Part shown: piece after piece, positions 8,615 to 17,456 of the stretch
How positions within the stretch are numbered: the stretch's first letter is position 1
Layout: every line of letters starts with the position of its first letter
Source of the DNA: Actinoplanes lobatus
GTDB taxonomy: Bacteria > Actinomycetota > Actinomycetes > Mycobacteriales > Micromonosporaceae
Length of the DNA stretch: 64,000 bases
Assembly (NCBI RefSeq): GCF_014205215.1
Contig: NZ_JACHNC010000001.1
Coordinates: forward strand, 10,226,501-10,290,500
Reading direction: 5' to 3'
Position numbers and translations under genes: made by a program
Notes under the pieces: model-generated
The model's database searches: none
What the model was told of the DNA's origin: nothing
Seen by the model: the letters and a program-made list of their open reading frames with translations, nothing else

Positions 8615-9646
8615 TCACCGGTGTACGACCAGCAGGGTGGCGCCGAGCGCGCCGACCGTGATGAAGAGCGTGGCCGCCGCCGCGAGCAGGACCGAGCCCT
8701 TGCTGCGGCGTACCAGTGAGGCGAGGTGGACACTGGTGCCCATCCCGAATAGGGCGACGCCGAGCGCGATCGTCTGCAGCGTACCGATCCAGCCGAGCGC
8801 CGCCTGCGGCACGACGCCCGTGCTGCGCAATCCCGCGCAGGCGAGAAAGCCGAGGACGAACAGCGGGATCAGCGGAGGGCGTGCGGTCTCGCCGCCGGTA
8901 CGGGATGACCGGATCCGCCGCAGCGCGCTCACACCGGCGACGACCGGGGCGAGAAGCAGTACCCGGGTGAGTTTCACGACGACCGCCACGGTGACGACGG
9001 CCGCACCGGCCGGACTGGCAGCGGCCACGACCTGACCGACCTCGTGCACCGACGCGCCGGTCCACACGCCGTACTGCACGTCGTCGAGACCGAACGGCGA
9101 GCGCAGCAGCGGAAACGCTGTCAGCGCGATCGTGCCGAACAGAGTGATCATCGCGATGGCGGTGGTGACGTCCTCCTCGTCGGCTTCGGCGGCGTCCTCC
9201 ATGGCGGCGATGGCCGCCGCGCCGCAGATCGCCACACCGGTGCCGATGAGCAGGCTGCGCGGCCCGCCCAGGCGCATCCGCGTACCCAGCCAGGTGGTGC
9301 CCACGAGCGTGGCGAGCAGCATGCCGGCGACCGCGGCGATGACGGGTACGCCGAGCGCGGCTATCGCATCGATCGACACCGAGAACCCCAGCAATATCAC
9401 GCCTGCTCGCAGCAGCCGCTTGGTCAGCCGGGTGAGAACGGCTCGGCCCCGCTGGGGCAGCAGGTTGAGGTTGGCGGCCGCGACGCCGAGGGCGACCGCC
9501 CAGGTGAGCACGCCGATCTGGGGAACGATCCGGTGGCCGAGCAGCGCCCCGCCGAGGCCGGCCGCGGCCATCAGCAGGCCGGGCGCGAGACCCGGCTGCT
9601 GGTGGCGGCCGGCCGGGGCCTGGGCGGCGACGTCCGTCGCGGTCAA
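8615..9646 (-). CDS. YeiH/UPF0324-family membrane protein, putative sulfate exporter
   Basis: A 343-residue integral membrane protein with about ten helices. The conserved core GTGVAICGAAAIAAM (about residues 144-158) and VWTGASVHEVGQVVAA are typical of the UPF0324 (YeiH) family. Some members occur in sulfonate-degradation clusters and are proposed to export sulfate. TTG 9646 is the likely start because it overlaps the stop of the preceding ligase gene (TTGA); an in-frame extension to 9754 would run inside that gene. It is the last gene of a seven-gene operon that includes a TauD-type dioxygenase, which makes removal of sulfite or sulfate a reasonable guess. Confidence 0.75.
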   Translation of the reverse strand: MTATDVAAQAPAGRHQQPGLAPGLLMAAAGLGGALLGHRIVPQIGVLTWAVALGVAAANLNLLPQRGRAVLTRLTKRLLRAGVILLGFSVSIDAIAALGVPVIAAVAGMLLATLVGTTWLGTRMRLGGPRSLLIGTGVAICGAAAIAAMEDAAEADEEDVTTAIAMITLFGTIALTAFPLLRSPFGLDDVQYGVWTGASVHEVGQVVAAASPAGAAVVTVAVVVKLTRVLLLAPVVAGVSALRRIRSSRTGGETARPPLIPLFVLGFLACAGLRSTGVVPQAALGWIGTLQTIALGVALFGMGTSVHLASLVRRSKGSVLLAAAATLFITVGALGATLLVVHR

Positions 9647-11196
9647 CGACCGGCCAGTTCGCGCTTGAGGATCTTGCCGGTCGCCGTCATCGGCAGCTCG
9701 TCGACGAACTCGACGATGCGGGGGTATTTGTAGGACGCCATGGTCTCGCGGCACCAGGCGATCAGTTCGCCTTCGGTGACCGCACCGGTACGGATCACGA
9801 AGGCCTTGACCTCCTCGCCGTAGCAGGCGTGCGGCACCCCGACGACGGCGGCGAGGGACACCGCCGGGTGGGTCAGCAGCACCTCCTCGATCTCACGGGG
9901 GTACACGTTGAAGCCACCCCGGATGATCATGTCTTTGGCGCGGTCGACGATGTAGTAGAAGCCGTCCTCGTCCCGCCGGGCCAGGTCCCCGGTGCGGAAC
10001 CAGCCGTCCCGCATCACCTCGGCGGTCGCCTCCGGCCGCCGGTGGTAACCCTTCATGATGTTGTGGCCGCGGATGGCGATCTCGCCGATCTGGTCCGCGC
10101 CCTCGACGGTCTTCCATTCGGCGTCGATCAGTTTCACCTCGACACCCCAGATCGGTACGCCGATGGAGCCGGGCCGGGGCTCGCGCTCCGGGTCGCTGAA
10201 GGTGGCCACGGGCGAGGTCTCCGACAGCCCGTACCCTTCCAGGATCTGCACCCCGAACCGCTCCCGGACCTGGTTGATGATCTCCACCGGGAGCGACGCC
10301 CCGCCCGAGACGGCCACCCGCATGTTGCGGGCGATCTCCGCCACGTCAACGCCCTCGTGCAGCGCACCGAGCAGGCCCCAGTACATCGTCGGCACCCCGG
10401 CAAAGAAGGTGATCTTCTCCCGTTGCAGCAGCTCCACCGCCTGCTCCGCCTGGAAGCGGGGCAGCAGCACGAGCGTGGAGGCGACCGCGAACCCGGCGTT
10501 CATCTGCACGGTCGAACCGAACGAGTGGAACAGCGGCAGCGTGATCAGATGCCGCTCGTGGTCGGTGGCGAGGTTGCCGAACAGGCGGTTGCAGGTGAGC
10601 GCGTTGAACACCAGGTTGCCGTGCGACAGTTCGGCGCCTTTGGGCTGCCCGGTCGTTCCGCTGGTGTAGAGGATGACCGCGGTGTCGGTCTCGTTCGTGG
10701 CCGCCGTCTCGAAGGCGCCGGACCTGCCGGCGAGCGCCTGGCCGAGTGTCCGCGCGCCCTCGATCGGCGAGGCCGCCGCCGGGTCGGCCGTAATGAGCAG
10801 GAACTGCTCGCACCCGGGCGTCTGCTGGAAGCCGGCGAACCCCTCGGCGCCCATCGCCAGCTCGGCGGTGCCCTCGAAGCACAGGTACGCCGCGGCCTGC
10901 GAGTCCGCCAGGTGATAGGCGATTTCGCGGCCTTTGAGAAGCACATTCAACGGTACGACGACCGCGCCCGCTTTGAGGATGCCGTAGTAGGCGATCGGGA
11001 AGTACGGCAGGTTCGGGCAGGACAGGGCGACCCGGTCGCCCGGCTGGACTCCCAGGTCCACCAGCAGACCGGCCACCTGATCAGCGGCCCGGTCGACATC
11101 GGCGTACGACAGCCGGGTGTCGCCGAGCACGACCGCGTCGCGGTCCGGGTGCCGTCGGGCGCTGTCTTCCAGCAGGGTGGCGAGATTGAGGATCAT
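9643..11196 (-). CDS. AMP-forming acyl-CoA ligase (FadD-like)
   Basis: A 517-residue member of the ANL superfamily. It activates a carboxylic acid with ATP and joins it to coenzyme A in the cytoplasm. All core motifs are present: A3 YTSGTTGQPKGAE, A5 GYGLSETSPV, A7 WFRTGDLA, A8 DRAKDMIIRGGFNVYPREIE, and the catalytic A10 lysine in PMTATGKILKREL. ATG 11196 (MILNLATLL) has GAAGGC upstream and overlaps the previous stop. In this operon it would supply the CoA thioester of an acid made or cleaved by the neighbouring enzymes. Chain length cannot be told. Confidence 0.88.
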   Translation of the reverse strand: MILNLATLLEDSARRHPDRDAVVLGDTRLSYADVDRAADQVAGLLVDLGVQPGDRVALSCPNLPYFPIAYYGILKAGAVVVPLNVLLKGREIAYHLADSQAAAYLCFEGTAELAMGAEGFAGFQQTPGCEQFLLITADPAAASPIEGARTLGQALAGRSGAFETAATNETDTAVILYTSGTTGQPKGAELSHGNLVFNALTCNRLFGNLATDHERHLITLPLFHSFGSTVQMNAGFAVASTLVLLPRFQAEQAVELLQREKITFFAGVPTMYWGLLGALHEGVDVAEIARNMRVAVSGGASLPVEIINQVRERFGVQILEGYGLSETSPVATFSDPEREPRPGSIGVPIWGVEVKLIDAEWKTVEGADQIGEIAIRGHNIMKGYHRRPEATAEVMRDGWFRTGDLARRDEDGFYYIVDRAKDMIIRGGFNVYPREIEEVLLTHPAVSLAAVVGVPHACYGEEVKAFVIRTGAVTEGELIAWCRETMASYKYPRIVEFVDELPMTATGKILKRELAGR

Positions 11197-11780
11197 GGCA
11201 GTGCCTTCACGTGGTCGAGTTCGTTGATCAGCGGTTCGGCGCCGGGCCACGCGCCGTAACCGGATGCCGGGTTGAGATGGCCCACGGCGCCGAGCTCGTG
11301 GTAGCGGCTGCCCCAGGCGCCGGCGAGGGCGCGGACCCGTGCCGGGTCGCCGAGTGAGTCGTCGGAGCTGGCCGCCACGATGCTGGGGAACGGCAATGGC
11401 AGCCGGGGTATCGGCAGCCAGCCCTGGTCGGCCAGGGTGGACAGCGAGGGGTAGACCGCGGGTAGTGGCGCCGCCAGGTCCGGTGGAGTGGCCAGTAGCG
11501 CGCCCCGCACCTGCCGGGCGGTTGCGGGATGGCGGGCGGCCCAGTGGACGGTGACGATCACGCCGGCGCTGTGCGCCACGATCACGACCGGTTCGCCGGC
11601 CGCCTCGACCGCGATGTGCAGTGCCGTCACCCGCTCGTCCAGGCTCGGATTCTCCCGTCCGAGCGGCATGACGGGCCGAACGTTCGCCAGGCCGTCGGCG
11701 AGCCTGGTCTGCCAGTGGTCGGGTACGTGCCCGCGGAGCCCGGGCACTGTAATGATCACCGTGCCCGGGCCGGGGGTCAC
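11193..11780 (-). CDS. RBBP9/YdeN-type serine hydrolase
   Basis: A 195-residue small alpha/beta hydrolase. The nucleophile motif is AHSAGV (serine near residue 71). The acid sits in the SSDDSLGDP segment, and the histidine in GHLNPASGYGAWP, which is typical of the RBBP9 family. GTG 11780 overlaps the stop of the MFS gene (GTGA), and its own stop overlaps the ligase ATG (ATGA), so three genes are translationally coupled. A carboxylesterase or thioesterase role in the pathway is inferred from context only. Confidence 0.78.
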   Translation of the reverse strand: MTPGPGTVIITVPGLRGHVPDHWQTRLADGLANVRPVMPLGRENPSLDERVTALHIAVEAAGEPVVIVAHSAGVIVTVHWAARHPATARQVRGALLATPPDLAAPLPAVYPSLSTLADQGWLPIPRLPLPFPSIVAASSDDSLGDPARVRALAGAWGSRYHELGAVGHLNPASGYGAWPGAEPLINELDHVKALP

Positions 11781-13111
11781 GCGGTGTCCCCGTCCTGAGC
11801 GTCGGTGGCTGCCGCGGGTTCGAGTCGGCGGATGCTGGACGGGTAGGCCTGGCGTCCGGCGATCAGCAGGATGACGGCGCCGACCGCGGCGAGTGGGACG
11901 TATCGCATGGCGGTTTCCAGGCCAAACCGGTCGGCGAGGATGCCCGTCACGAGCGAGCCGGCGGCCAGGCCGAGCACGTTGTTGAAGAAGGTGAGGGTGC
12001 CGAACGCGGTGGCCCGGATCGACTCGTGGGTCAGCCGCGCCACCATCGCGCCCGTCGGTCCGGTGGTACCGGCGGCGAAGAAGCAGCCGACCGCGAGTAG
12101 CAGCTTCTGCGGTCCGCCCGGTTGCATCGCGAAGCCCGCGCCGAGGAAGACCAGGGTCAGGGCGGCGAAGACGATGGCGACGGTCCACTTGCCGAGTGGC
12201 TGGACCCGCCCGACACGGTCGGTGACCATGCCGCAGACGACCATGCCGGCCCCGATGACCAGGATGTACAGCGCGGCAACCTTCGCCGCCCGGTCCGGTG
12301 CCAGGTCGTACGCCCGGTTGAAGTAGCTGGGCAGCCAGGCGAACAGCGAGCCGGTGATGAACAGTTGCAGCCCGCCACCGAGGTAGGCGAAGACCACCGC
12401 CGGGGTGGAGAAGAGCGTGGCCAGGCGGGCGCGCTGCTCTCCGGCGGCCAGCGACGGCCCGGTCTCAGCGTCATCGTCGATCTTGTGGGCGGTCAGTTTC
12501 CGCTCGGTGATCAGGGCCCGGTACAGGACGGCGAGGACGAGGCCGAAGATGCCCATGGCGGCGAAGGCCCAGCGCCAGCCGAAGTGGACGGCGAGGACGC
12601 CGCCGAGGGCGACGCCGAGCACTGATCCGAAGGAGCCGGCGGCCATGAACGCGCCGGTGAGTGAGGCGCGCCGCTTCGCGGAGAAGACGGCGAGGACGAC
12701 GGCGAGGCCGACGCTGCCGTACGCGGCCTCGCCCACGCCGATGAGCAGGCGGGCCGCGAGTAGATGTCCGTATCCGGCGGCGAGGGCGCAGCCGAGGGTG
12801 GCGAGGCTCCAGACGACGGCCATGACGACGATCGCCCGCACCCGTCCCCATCGGTCGCCGACCAGTGACAGCGGGACCGCGAGAACGCCGACGGTGAGGG
12901 CGACGATGCTGGTCAGGCTGCCCAGCTGGGTGTCGGTGAGCCCCCATTCCTCCTTCAGGAAGGGAAAGACCGCCGACAGGACCTGCCGGGACATGTAGTC
13001 CGACAGCAGCAGCCCGAAGGTGAGCGTGAAGACGACCCAGGGGAAGACCCGGGAGACCCGGGAGAGGGGGGAGGCCGGGGCCACGACGCCCGCACTGACT
13101 GGCAAGGCCAT
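11777..13111 (-). CDS. MFS transporter, probable uptake permease of the catabolic operon
   Basis: A 444-residue 12-helix transporter. Loop 2-3 carries GDRWGRVRAIV (near residues 85-95) and the central cytoplasmic loop is polar (residues about 195-225). The overall pattern resembles the organic-anion (ACS-like) or spinster-type MFS groups. ATG 13111 has GGAGCG upstream. It lies between the BKACE-type enzyme and the hydrolase, 112 bp downstream of the former, and probably imports the substrate of the pathway. A hairpin in the 112-bp gap may lower transcription into the distal genes. Confidence 0.82.
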   Translation of the reverse strand: MALPVSAGVVAPASPLSRVSRVFPWVVFTLTFGLLLSDYMSRQVLSAVFPFLKEEWGLTDTQLGSLTSIVALTVGVLAVPLSLVGDRWGRVRAIVVMAVVWSLATLGCALAAGYGHLLAARLLIGVGEAAYGSVGLAVVLAVFSAKRRASLTGAFMAAGSFGSVLGVALGGVLAVHFGWRWAFAAMGIFGLVLAVLYRALITERKLTAHKIDDDAETGPSLAAGEQRARLATLFSTPAVVFAYLGGGLQLFITGSLFAWLPSYFNRAYDLAPDRAAKVAALYILVIGAGMVVCGMVTDRVGRVQPLGKWTVAIVFAALTLVFLGAGFAMQPGGPQKLLLAVGCFFAAGTTGPTGAMVARLTHESIRATAFGTLTFFNNVLGLAAGSLVTGILADRFGLETAMRYVPLAAVGAVILLIAGRQAYPSSIRRLEPAAATDAQDGDTA

Positions 13112-13171
13112 GCTCGCTCCAAGAATGAGCCGGGAGGGGAAGGTGCTATGAGAGACCAGAAGGGGGTGAAG

Positions 13172-13201
13172 GCGTGGGGTACGACACGGCGCACCCCACG
13201 C
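13172..13201 (-). other. Intercistronic hairpin inside the catabolic operon
   Basis: Perfect 9-bp arms GCGTGGGGT (13172-13180) and ACCCCACGC (13193-13201) with a 12-nt loop. They lie between the BKACE-type gene and the MFS gene. No U-run follows, so it is more likely a partial terminator or RNA-stability element than a full stop. Confidence 0.5.
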
Positions 13202-13223
13202 GAGCGAACAGGGGGATCCGGGC

Positions 13224-14276
13224 TCAGGCGTGGAAGGTGAAGCCGACCTGGCCGGGTTTGCGGTTGGGGGCGTAGCCGAGCTTGGCGAGGGCTTCGTCGG
13301 CGCTGTCCCAGTACTCGCCGATCTTGTAGATGTCGCGGGCTTCCTTGCCGTCGGCGATCTTGCGGCCGAGTTCGCCGGCGATCCGGACGAGTTGTTCGAC
13401 CTGCCGGACGGAGGTCATCTTCTCGCCCTTGGCGTACCAGAGGTTGTCCTCGTTGCCGCAGCGGGTGTGCAGGCCCATGGCGATGCCCATGGTGTTGATC
13501 GGCAGCACCGCGCGCATGATCGATTCCATGGTCAGGCTCGCGCCGTCGGGCACCCGGCGGATGAAATCCATCATGGTGTACGGGTTCGGGCCGTCGAAGC
13601 CGCCACCGATCGCGACCCAGCTGATGTTGAGCGGCCCGGTGTAGACACCGCGACGCACCAGCCGTTCCACGGTTTCGAGTTGGGCGCTGTGGGCGAGCTG
13701 GAAATGCGGTTGGATACCGGCCGCACGCAGTCGCTTGAGGTGTTCCTCGACCCAGGCGGGTTCGGCGGGGACGACCATGTTACGGAACGCCTCGTGCAGT
13801 GCGGGTCGTTCGAAGGAGGTGCCGGCGATGTCGTCGGCGGTCATCAACTCCACGATGTTCATCTGGCTGGTGTTGATGGCGATGGTGACCTGATCCGGGG
13901 CCGGGTCGAGGGTGGTCAGCAGGTGCCGGGCCTCGTCCTCGAGCCACTTGGCGGCCTCACCGTCGTTCTCCGGGGTGAACGAGATCGAGCCGCCGATCTG
14001 CAAAATCATGTCGGGTACGGCGTCGCGCAGCCGGCCGAGCAACTCGTTGAACATCGACATCCGCTTCGAGCCCTTGCCGTTGAGCTCACGAACGTGGATG
14101 TGCAGGACGGTGGCGCCGGCGTTGTAGCAGTCGACCGCGGCCTGAACCTGCTGGTCCATGGTGACCGGGATGTCCTCGGGGAAGTCGCCCGGCTCCCATT
14201 CCGGCCCGTAGGGAGCCGCGGTGATGACCAGCTTCTCCTGGGTTTCCGGCCACAGTGAATCGTCATGGAAATGCAT
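13224..14276 (-). CDS. BKACE (DUF849) beta-keto acid cleavage enzyme
   Basis: A 350-residue TIM-barrel enzyme of the BKACE family. It condenses a beta-keto acid with acetyl-CoA and splits the product to acetoacetyl-CoA (or analogue) and a new CoA ester. The family's metal-binding signature is clear: GATVLHIHVRE (about residues 54-64). QIGGSISF, HFQLAHSAQLE and GLHTRCGNEDN follow. Known members act on 3-keto-5-aminohexanoate, dehydrocarnitine and other keto acids; the exact substrate depends on pocket residues that I cannot assign. It is the third gene of the operon, 37 bp after the TauD-type gene. Confidence 0.85.
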   Translation of the reverse strand: MHFHDDSLWPETQEKLVITAAPYGPEWEPGDFPEDIPVTMDQQVQAAVDCYNAGATVLHIHVRELNGKGSKRMSMFNELLGRLRDAVPDMILQIGGSISFTPENDGEAAKWLEDEARHLLTTLDPAPDQVTIAINTSQMNIVELMTADDIAGTSFERPALHEAFRNMVVPAEPAWVEEHLKRLRAAGIQPHFQLAHSAQLETVERLVRRGVYTGPLNISWVAIGGGFDGPNPYTMMDFIRRVPDGASLTMESIMRAVLPINTMGIAMGLHTRCGNEDNLWYAKGEKMTSVRQVEQLVRIAGELGRKIADGKEARDIYKIGEYWDSADEALAKLGYAPNRKPGQVGFTFHA

Positions 14277-14313
14277 GAGGGGGGTCTCCTGTCCAAGGGG
14301 GGAGGGAGGGGGT

Positions 14314-15216
14314 TTAGAATGTTTTGTCGCCGATGACCCCGGCGCGTTCCATCTTGCGGACGGCGGGCCAGTAGTCCTGTACGGCGTAGTGCTGGGTGCT
14401 GCGGTTGTCCCAGATCGCGAAGCTGTTGCGCGTCCACCGCCAGCGCACCTGATACTCCGGTACGGCGGCCTGACGGATCAGATAGTTGAGCAGTTCACTG
14501 CCGCCGGGGGTGTAGTCGAACCCGAACCGCACGTTCGCCGGCGTGTGGAAGTTGGTGAAATGCGTGGTGAACGCGTTGACGAACAGCACCTTCTCCCCGG
14601 TCTCCGGATGCGTGCGGACCACCGGATGTTCGGCCTCGGGGAACCGCTGGTGCAGGGCGAGACGCTGCTCGATCGGCATGTTCGCCCCGAAGGACGCCTC
14701 GATGCTGTGCCGCGCCCGCAACCCCTCGATCCGGGCCTTCACCTCGTCGGGCAGCCGCCGATAGGCCTCGGCCATGTTCACCCAGATCGTGTCACCACCC
14801 ACCGGCGGGCCTTCGACCATCCGCAGCACACAACCCAGCGGCGGGGCTTCCCGCCAGGTCGCATCACAGTGGTAGGCGTTCTCGTAGTGTTCGGCCGGGC
14901 TGTCCAGGTCCTTGTAGATACGCACCAGACCGGGATGGTCCGGGTCGCTGCCGGCCACCGGATGGTCCTCCAGGGGCCCGAACCGTTCCGCCAAAGCCAC
15001 ATGCTCGGCCCGGCTGATGTCCTGATCACGGACGAACAACACCTTGTACCGCAGCAGCAGCGACCGGAGCTCGGCGAACAGTTCGTCGCTGCGCGAGACC
15101 TCGGCCAGATCCACGCCGCGCAGCTCAGCGCCGATGTGCACCGTCAGCGGATGCACCTCGAACGGGCTCTCGGGCGCTGCCACCGGCTCGACGGCCGCGG
15201 CGATGGTGTCCTGCAT
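14314..15216 (-). CDS. TauD/TfdA-family Fe(II)/2-oxoglutarate dioxygenase
   Basis: A 300-residue oxygenase. The iron ligands are visible as H-x-D in YHCDATW (near residue 116) and the distal histidine in NRSTQHYAVQDY (near 276). The 2-oxoglutarate-binding arginine follows in RKMERAG. The family hydroxylates next to a sulfonate, ether or quaternary amine and often releases the leaving group with formation of an aldehyde. A strong GGAGGAATTCC precedes the ATG. With the YeiH-type exporter at the end of the operon, an organosulfur substrate is an attractive possibility; a carnitine-like substrate would fit the BKACE gene equally well. Confidence 0.85.
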   Translation of the reverse strand: MQDTIAAAVEPVAAPESPFEVHPLTVHIGAELRGVDLAEVSRSDELFAELRSLLLRYKVLFVRDQDISRAEHVALAERFGPLEDHPVAGSDPDHPGLVRIYKDLDSPAEHYENAYHCDATWREAPPLGCVLRMVEGPPVGGDTIWVNMAEAYRRLPDEVKARIEGLRARHSIEASFGANMPIEQRLALHQRFPEAEHPVVRTHPETGEKVLFVNAFTTHFTNFHTPANVRFGFDYTPGGSELLNYLIRQAAVPEYQVRWRWTRNSFAIWDNRSTQHYAVQDYWPAVRKMERAGVIGDKTF

Positions 15217-15231
15217 GGAATTCCTCCGATG

Positions 15232-16209
15232 TCAGTCGACGGTGAAGACCGAGGAGCCGATGCTGCGACCGGCCTCGAGGTCCCGGTGGGCGGCGACGGC
15301 GTCCTCCAACCGGAACCGCTGATTGATCTGGATCTTGATCCGGCCGGACGCGACGTGGTCGAACAGTTCGCCGGCGAGTTCGGCCCGCTCGCTCTCGTCC
15401 GCGATGTAGTCCGCCAGCGCCGGCCGGGTGACGAACACCGAGCCGTGGATCGCCAGCTGCATCGCGTCGATCGGCGGCACCGGGCCGGACGAGGTACCGA
15501 AACACACCAGCAGCCCGCGGCGCCGCAACGACCTCAGCGACTGGTGGAACGTGGTCGCGCCGATGCTGTCGTAGACCACCGGCACACCGGCGCCGTCGGT
15601 CAGTTCGCGGACCCGGGCGGCCACATCCTCACGCGGGTAGACGATGGTGTGCGCGCAACCGTGCGCCCGGGCGACCGCGGCCTTCTCATCGGTGGAGACC
15701 GTGCCGATCACGTTGATACCGAGCAGACTCGCCCACTGCGTGAAGATCAGACCGACACCACCGGCCGCCGCGTGCAGCAGCACCGTGTCACCCGGCGCCA
15801 ACGTGGCGATACGCCGCAGCAGATAGGCCGAGGTCAGGCCACGCATGGTCATCGCGGCCGCGGTCTCGAACGAGATCGCATCCGGCAGCCTGATCAACGA
15901 AGCCGCCGGCATAACCCGGCTGGTGCTGTACGCACCGAGCGGACTACCGGTATAGGTCACCCGATCACCGACCGCGAAGGCCGCGACACCGGGCCCGACC
16001 GCCTCGACGACACCGGCCGCCTCCACACCCAGACCGGCGGGCAGTACGGCCGGGTAGAGCCCACTGCGGAAGTAGGTGTCGGCGAAATTGAGACCGACCG
16101 CGTGATGCCGTACCCGAACCTCACCCGGACCCGGCTCACCCACCTCCACCGACTCCCACCGCATGACCTCCGGCCCGCCGGACCGGTAGAAGCGGATGGC
16201 CTTCGCCAC
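15232..16209 (-). CDS. Quinone oxidoreductase (MDR superfamily, zinc-free)
   Basis: A 325-residue NADPH:quinone reductase-like enzyme that reduces enones or quinones. The NADPH-binding motif HAAAGGVGLIFTQWA lies near residues 145-159, and the N-terminal catalytic GroES-like domain has GVEAAGVVEAVG. Zinc-ligand cysteines of classic alcohol dehydrogenases are absent, as expected for Qor types. It is the first gene of the operon: GTG 16209 has GGAGG six bases upstream, and the 172-bp divergent region with the AraC regulator precedes it. Confidence 0.88.
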   Translation of the reverse strand: MAKAIRFYRSGGPEVMRWESVEVGEPGPGEVRVRHHAVGLNFADTYFRSGLYPAVLPAGLGVEAAGVVEAVGPGVAAFAVGDRVTYTGSPLGAYSTSRVMPAASLIRLPDAISFETAAAMTMRGLTSAYLLRRIATLAPGDTVLLHAAAGGVGLIFTQWASLLGINVIGTVSTDEKAAVARAHGCAHTIVYPREDVAARVRELTDGAGVPVVYDSIGATTFHQSLRSLRRRGLLVCFGTSSGPVPPIDAMQLAIHGSVFVTRPALADYIADESERAELAGELFDHVASGRIKIQINQRFRLEDAVAAHRDLEAGRSIGSSVFTVD

Positions 16210-16381
16210 GGATTACCTCCAGGGGTAGCGTGCCGCCCACAGCAGCTGCGGTTGGACTCACAAACGGCGCTCGCAAGGGGCGAACGTCCTGTGACACCGG
16301 CAACAGTAGGCGTGACGCTCACCACATGCTTTACTCAGCGGGACATATTTCTTGCCCTACCGGGACACCACGGAGGGATGT
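16210..16381. promoter_or_regulatory. Divergent promoter region, AraC regulator / catabolic operon
   Basis: This 172-bp region separates the GTG of the minus-strand operon from the start of the AraC-type gene. Its low-GC stretch near 16318-16350 (ACATGCTTTACTCAGCGGGA) is where both promoters and the activator site are expected. No perfect palindrome is seen, as is normal for AraC-type sites. Confidence 0.5.
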
Positions 16382-17395
16382 TTGCGACCTTCTCTCAGAT
16401 ACGCGACATTGAGTGGCTATCTACAGCTCGCTCAGGCGTTTGACATCGATCCCGATGCCCTGATGCTCGCCGTCGACCTCGATCCGGCGGATCTGGCCAC
16501 CCCTGACAAATGGGTGCCGGCAGTCCGTGTCGCCCGCCTGCTGGAGCTGTCCGCCCGAGCTTGCGGGCACGCCGATTTCGGGCTCAGGCTGGCCGAGTAC
16601 CGCCGGCTGTCGACGCTGGGCCCGCTGAGTCTCGCCCTGCGCGGGGAGAGCACCCTGCGGGACGCGCTCAGTCTGCTGATCCGCTACGAGCACAGCTACA
16701 ACGAGGCGATCCGCATCCGGCTCGTGGAGGCGGAAGGGCTCGCGTCCGTACGCCTGTGGTTCGAAATGGGTGAGCCGGCGCCGTCGGCGCAGGCCGAGGA
16801 ACTCGCGGTCGGCGCCCTGCACGGCATCGTCCGCGAGGTCATCGGATCCCGATGGCAACCGCTGGCGGCGTGTTTCACGCACGACGCACCGGAGAACGTC
16901 GACACCTACCACCGGCTGTTCGGCGGGCGTGTGCATTTCGGCCACGACTTCACCGGCCTGGTCTTCTACGCCAAGGACCTCGGCTCGGCGAACATACTCG
17001 CCGGCGCGGAACCGGTCAGCCGCCATGACGGAATGTTCGATTCGCTGGCCGCTCCACGAGGTGTCACCACCACGGACCGGGTCAGGGACCTGGTGGAGGT
17101 GTTGTTGCCGACCGGCCGCTGTGGCGCCGAACAGGTAGCTCACAGCCTGGGCATGGACCGGCGGACCCTGCACCGGCATCTGGCCGCCACCGGGGAGACC
17201 TTCACCTCGACAGTGGACCTGGTCCGGGCCGGACTGGCCGAACGCTACCTGTCCAACAAGCGCTACCGTCTCACCGAGATCTCCGACCTGCTGGGCTTCG
17301 CCGCCCCCAGTGCCTTCACCCGCTGGTTCCGCCGCCGGTTCGGCGACAGCCCGAGCAAATGGCGGGCCCGCCGAACGGAGCTGCCGGCCGGCTGA
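16382..17395 (+). CDS. AraC-family transcriptional regulator with arabinose-binding-like N domain
   Basis: A 337-residue activator. TTG 16382 (LRPSLRYATLSGY) is chosen because GGAGGG lies five bases before it; a TTG at 16352 has no ribosome-binding site. Residues 1-200 match the Arabinose_bd/OruR-type sensor domain. The C-terminal 90 residues hold two helix-turn-helix units (QVAHSLGMDRRTLHRHLAA and LTEISDLLGFAAPSAFTRWF). It is divergent from the catabolic operon and most probably activates it when the substrate or an intermediate binds. This arrangement is common for OruR/ArgR-like AraC proteins. Confidence 0.88.
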   Translation: MRPSLRYATLSGYLQLAQAFDIDPDALMLAVDLDPADLATPDKWVPAVRVARLLELSARACGHADFGLRLAEYRRLSTLGPLSLALRGESTLRDALSLLIRYEHSYNEAIRIRLVEAEGLASVRLWFEMGEPAPSAQAEELAVGALHGIVREVIGSRWQPLAACFTHDAPENVDTYHRLFGGRVHFGHDFTGLVFYAKDLGSANILAGAEPVSRHDGMFDSLAAPRGVTTTDRVRDLVEVLLPTGRCGAEQVAHSLGMDRRTLHRHLAATGETFTSTVDLVRAGLAERYLSNKRYRLTEISDLLGFAAPSAFTRWFRRRFGDSPSKWRARRTELPAG

Positions 17396-17456
17396 AGAGC
17401 GACCAGCGGCTGCGAACATAAGGAAAAATCTTGCCAAAAGTGGCATCATCCGGTAC

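Noticed and set aside
14221..16443. A 740-residue plus-strand frame across the TauD and oxidoreductase genes
   Set aside because: Antisense shadow; its histidine- and arginine-rich composition has no fold pattern, and the minus-strand genes are certain.
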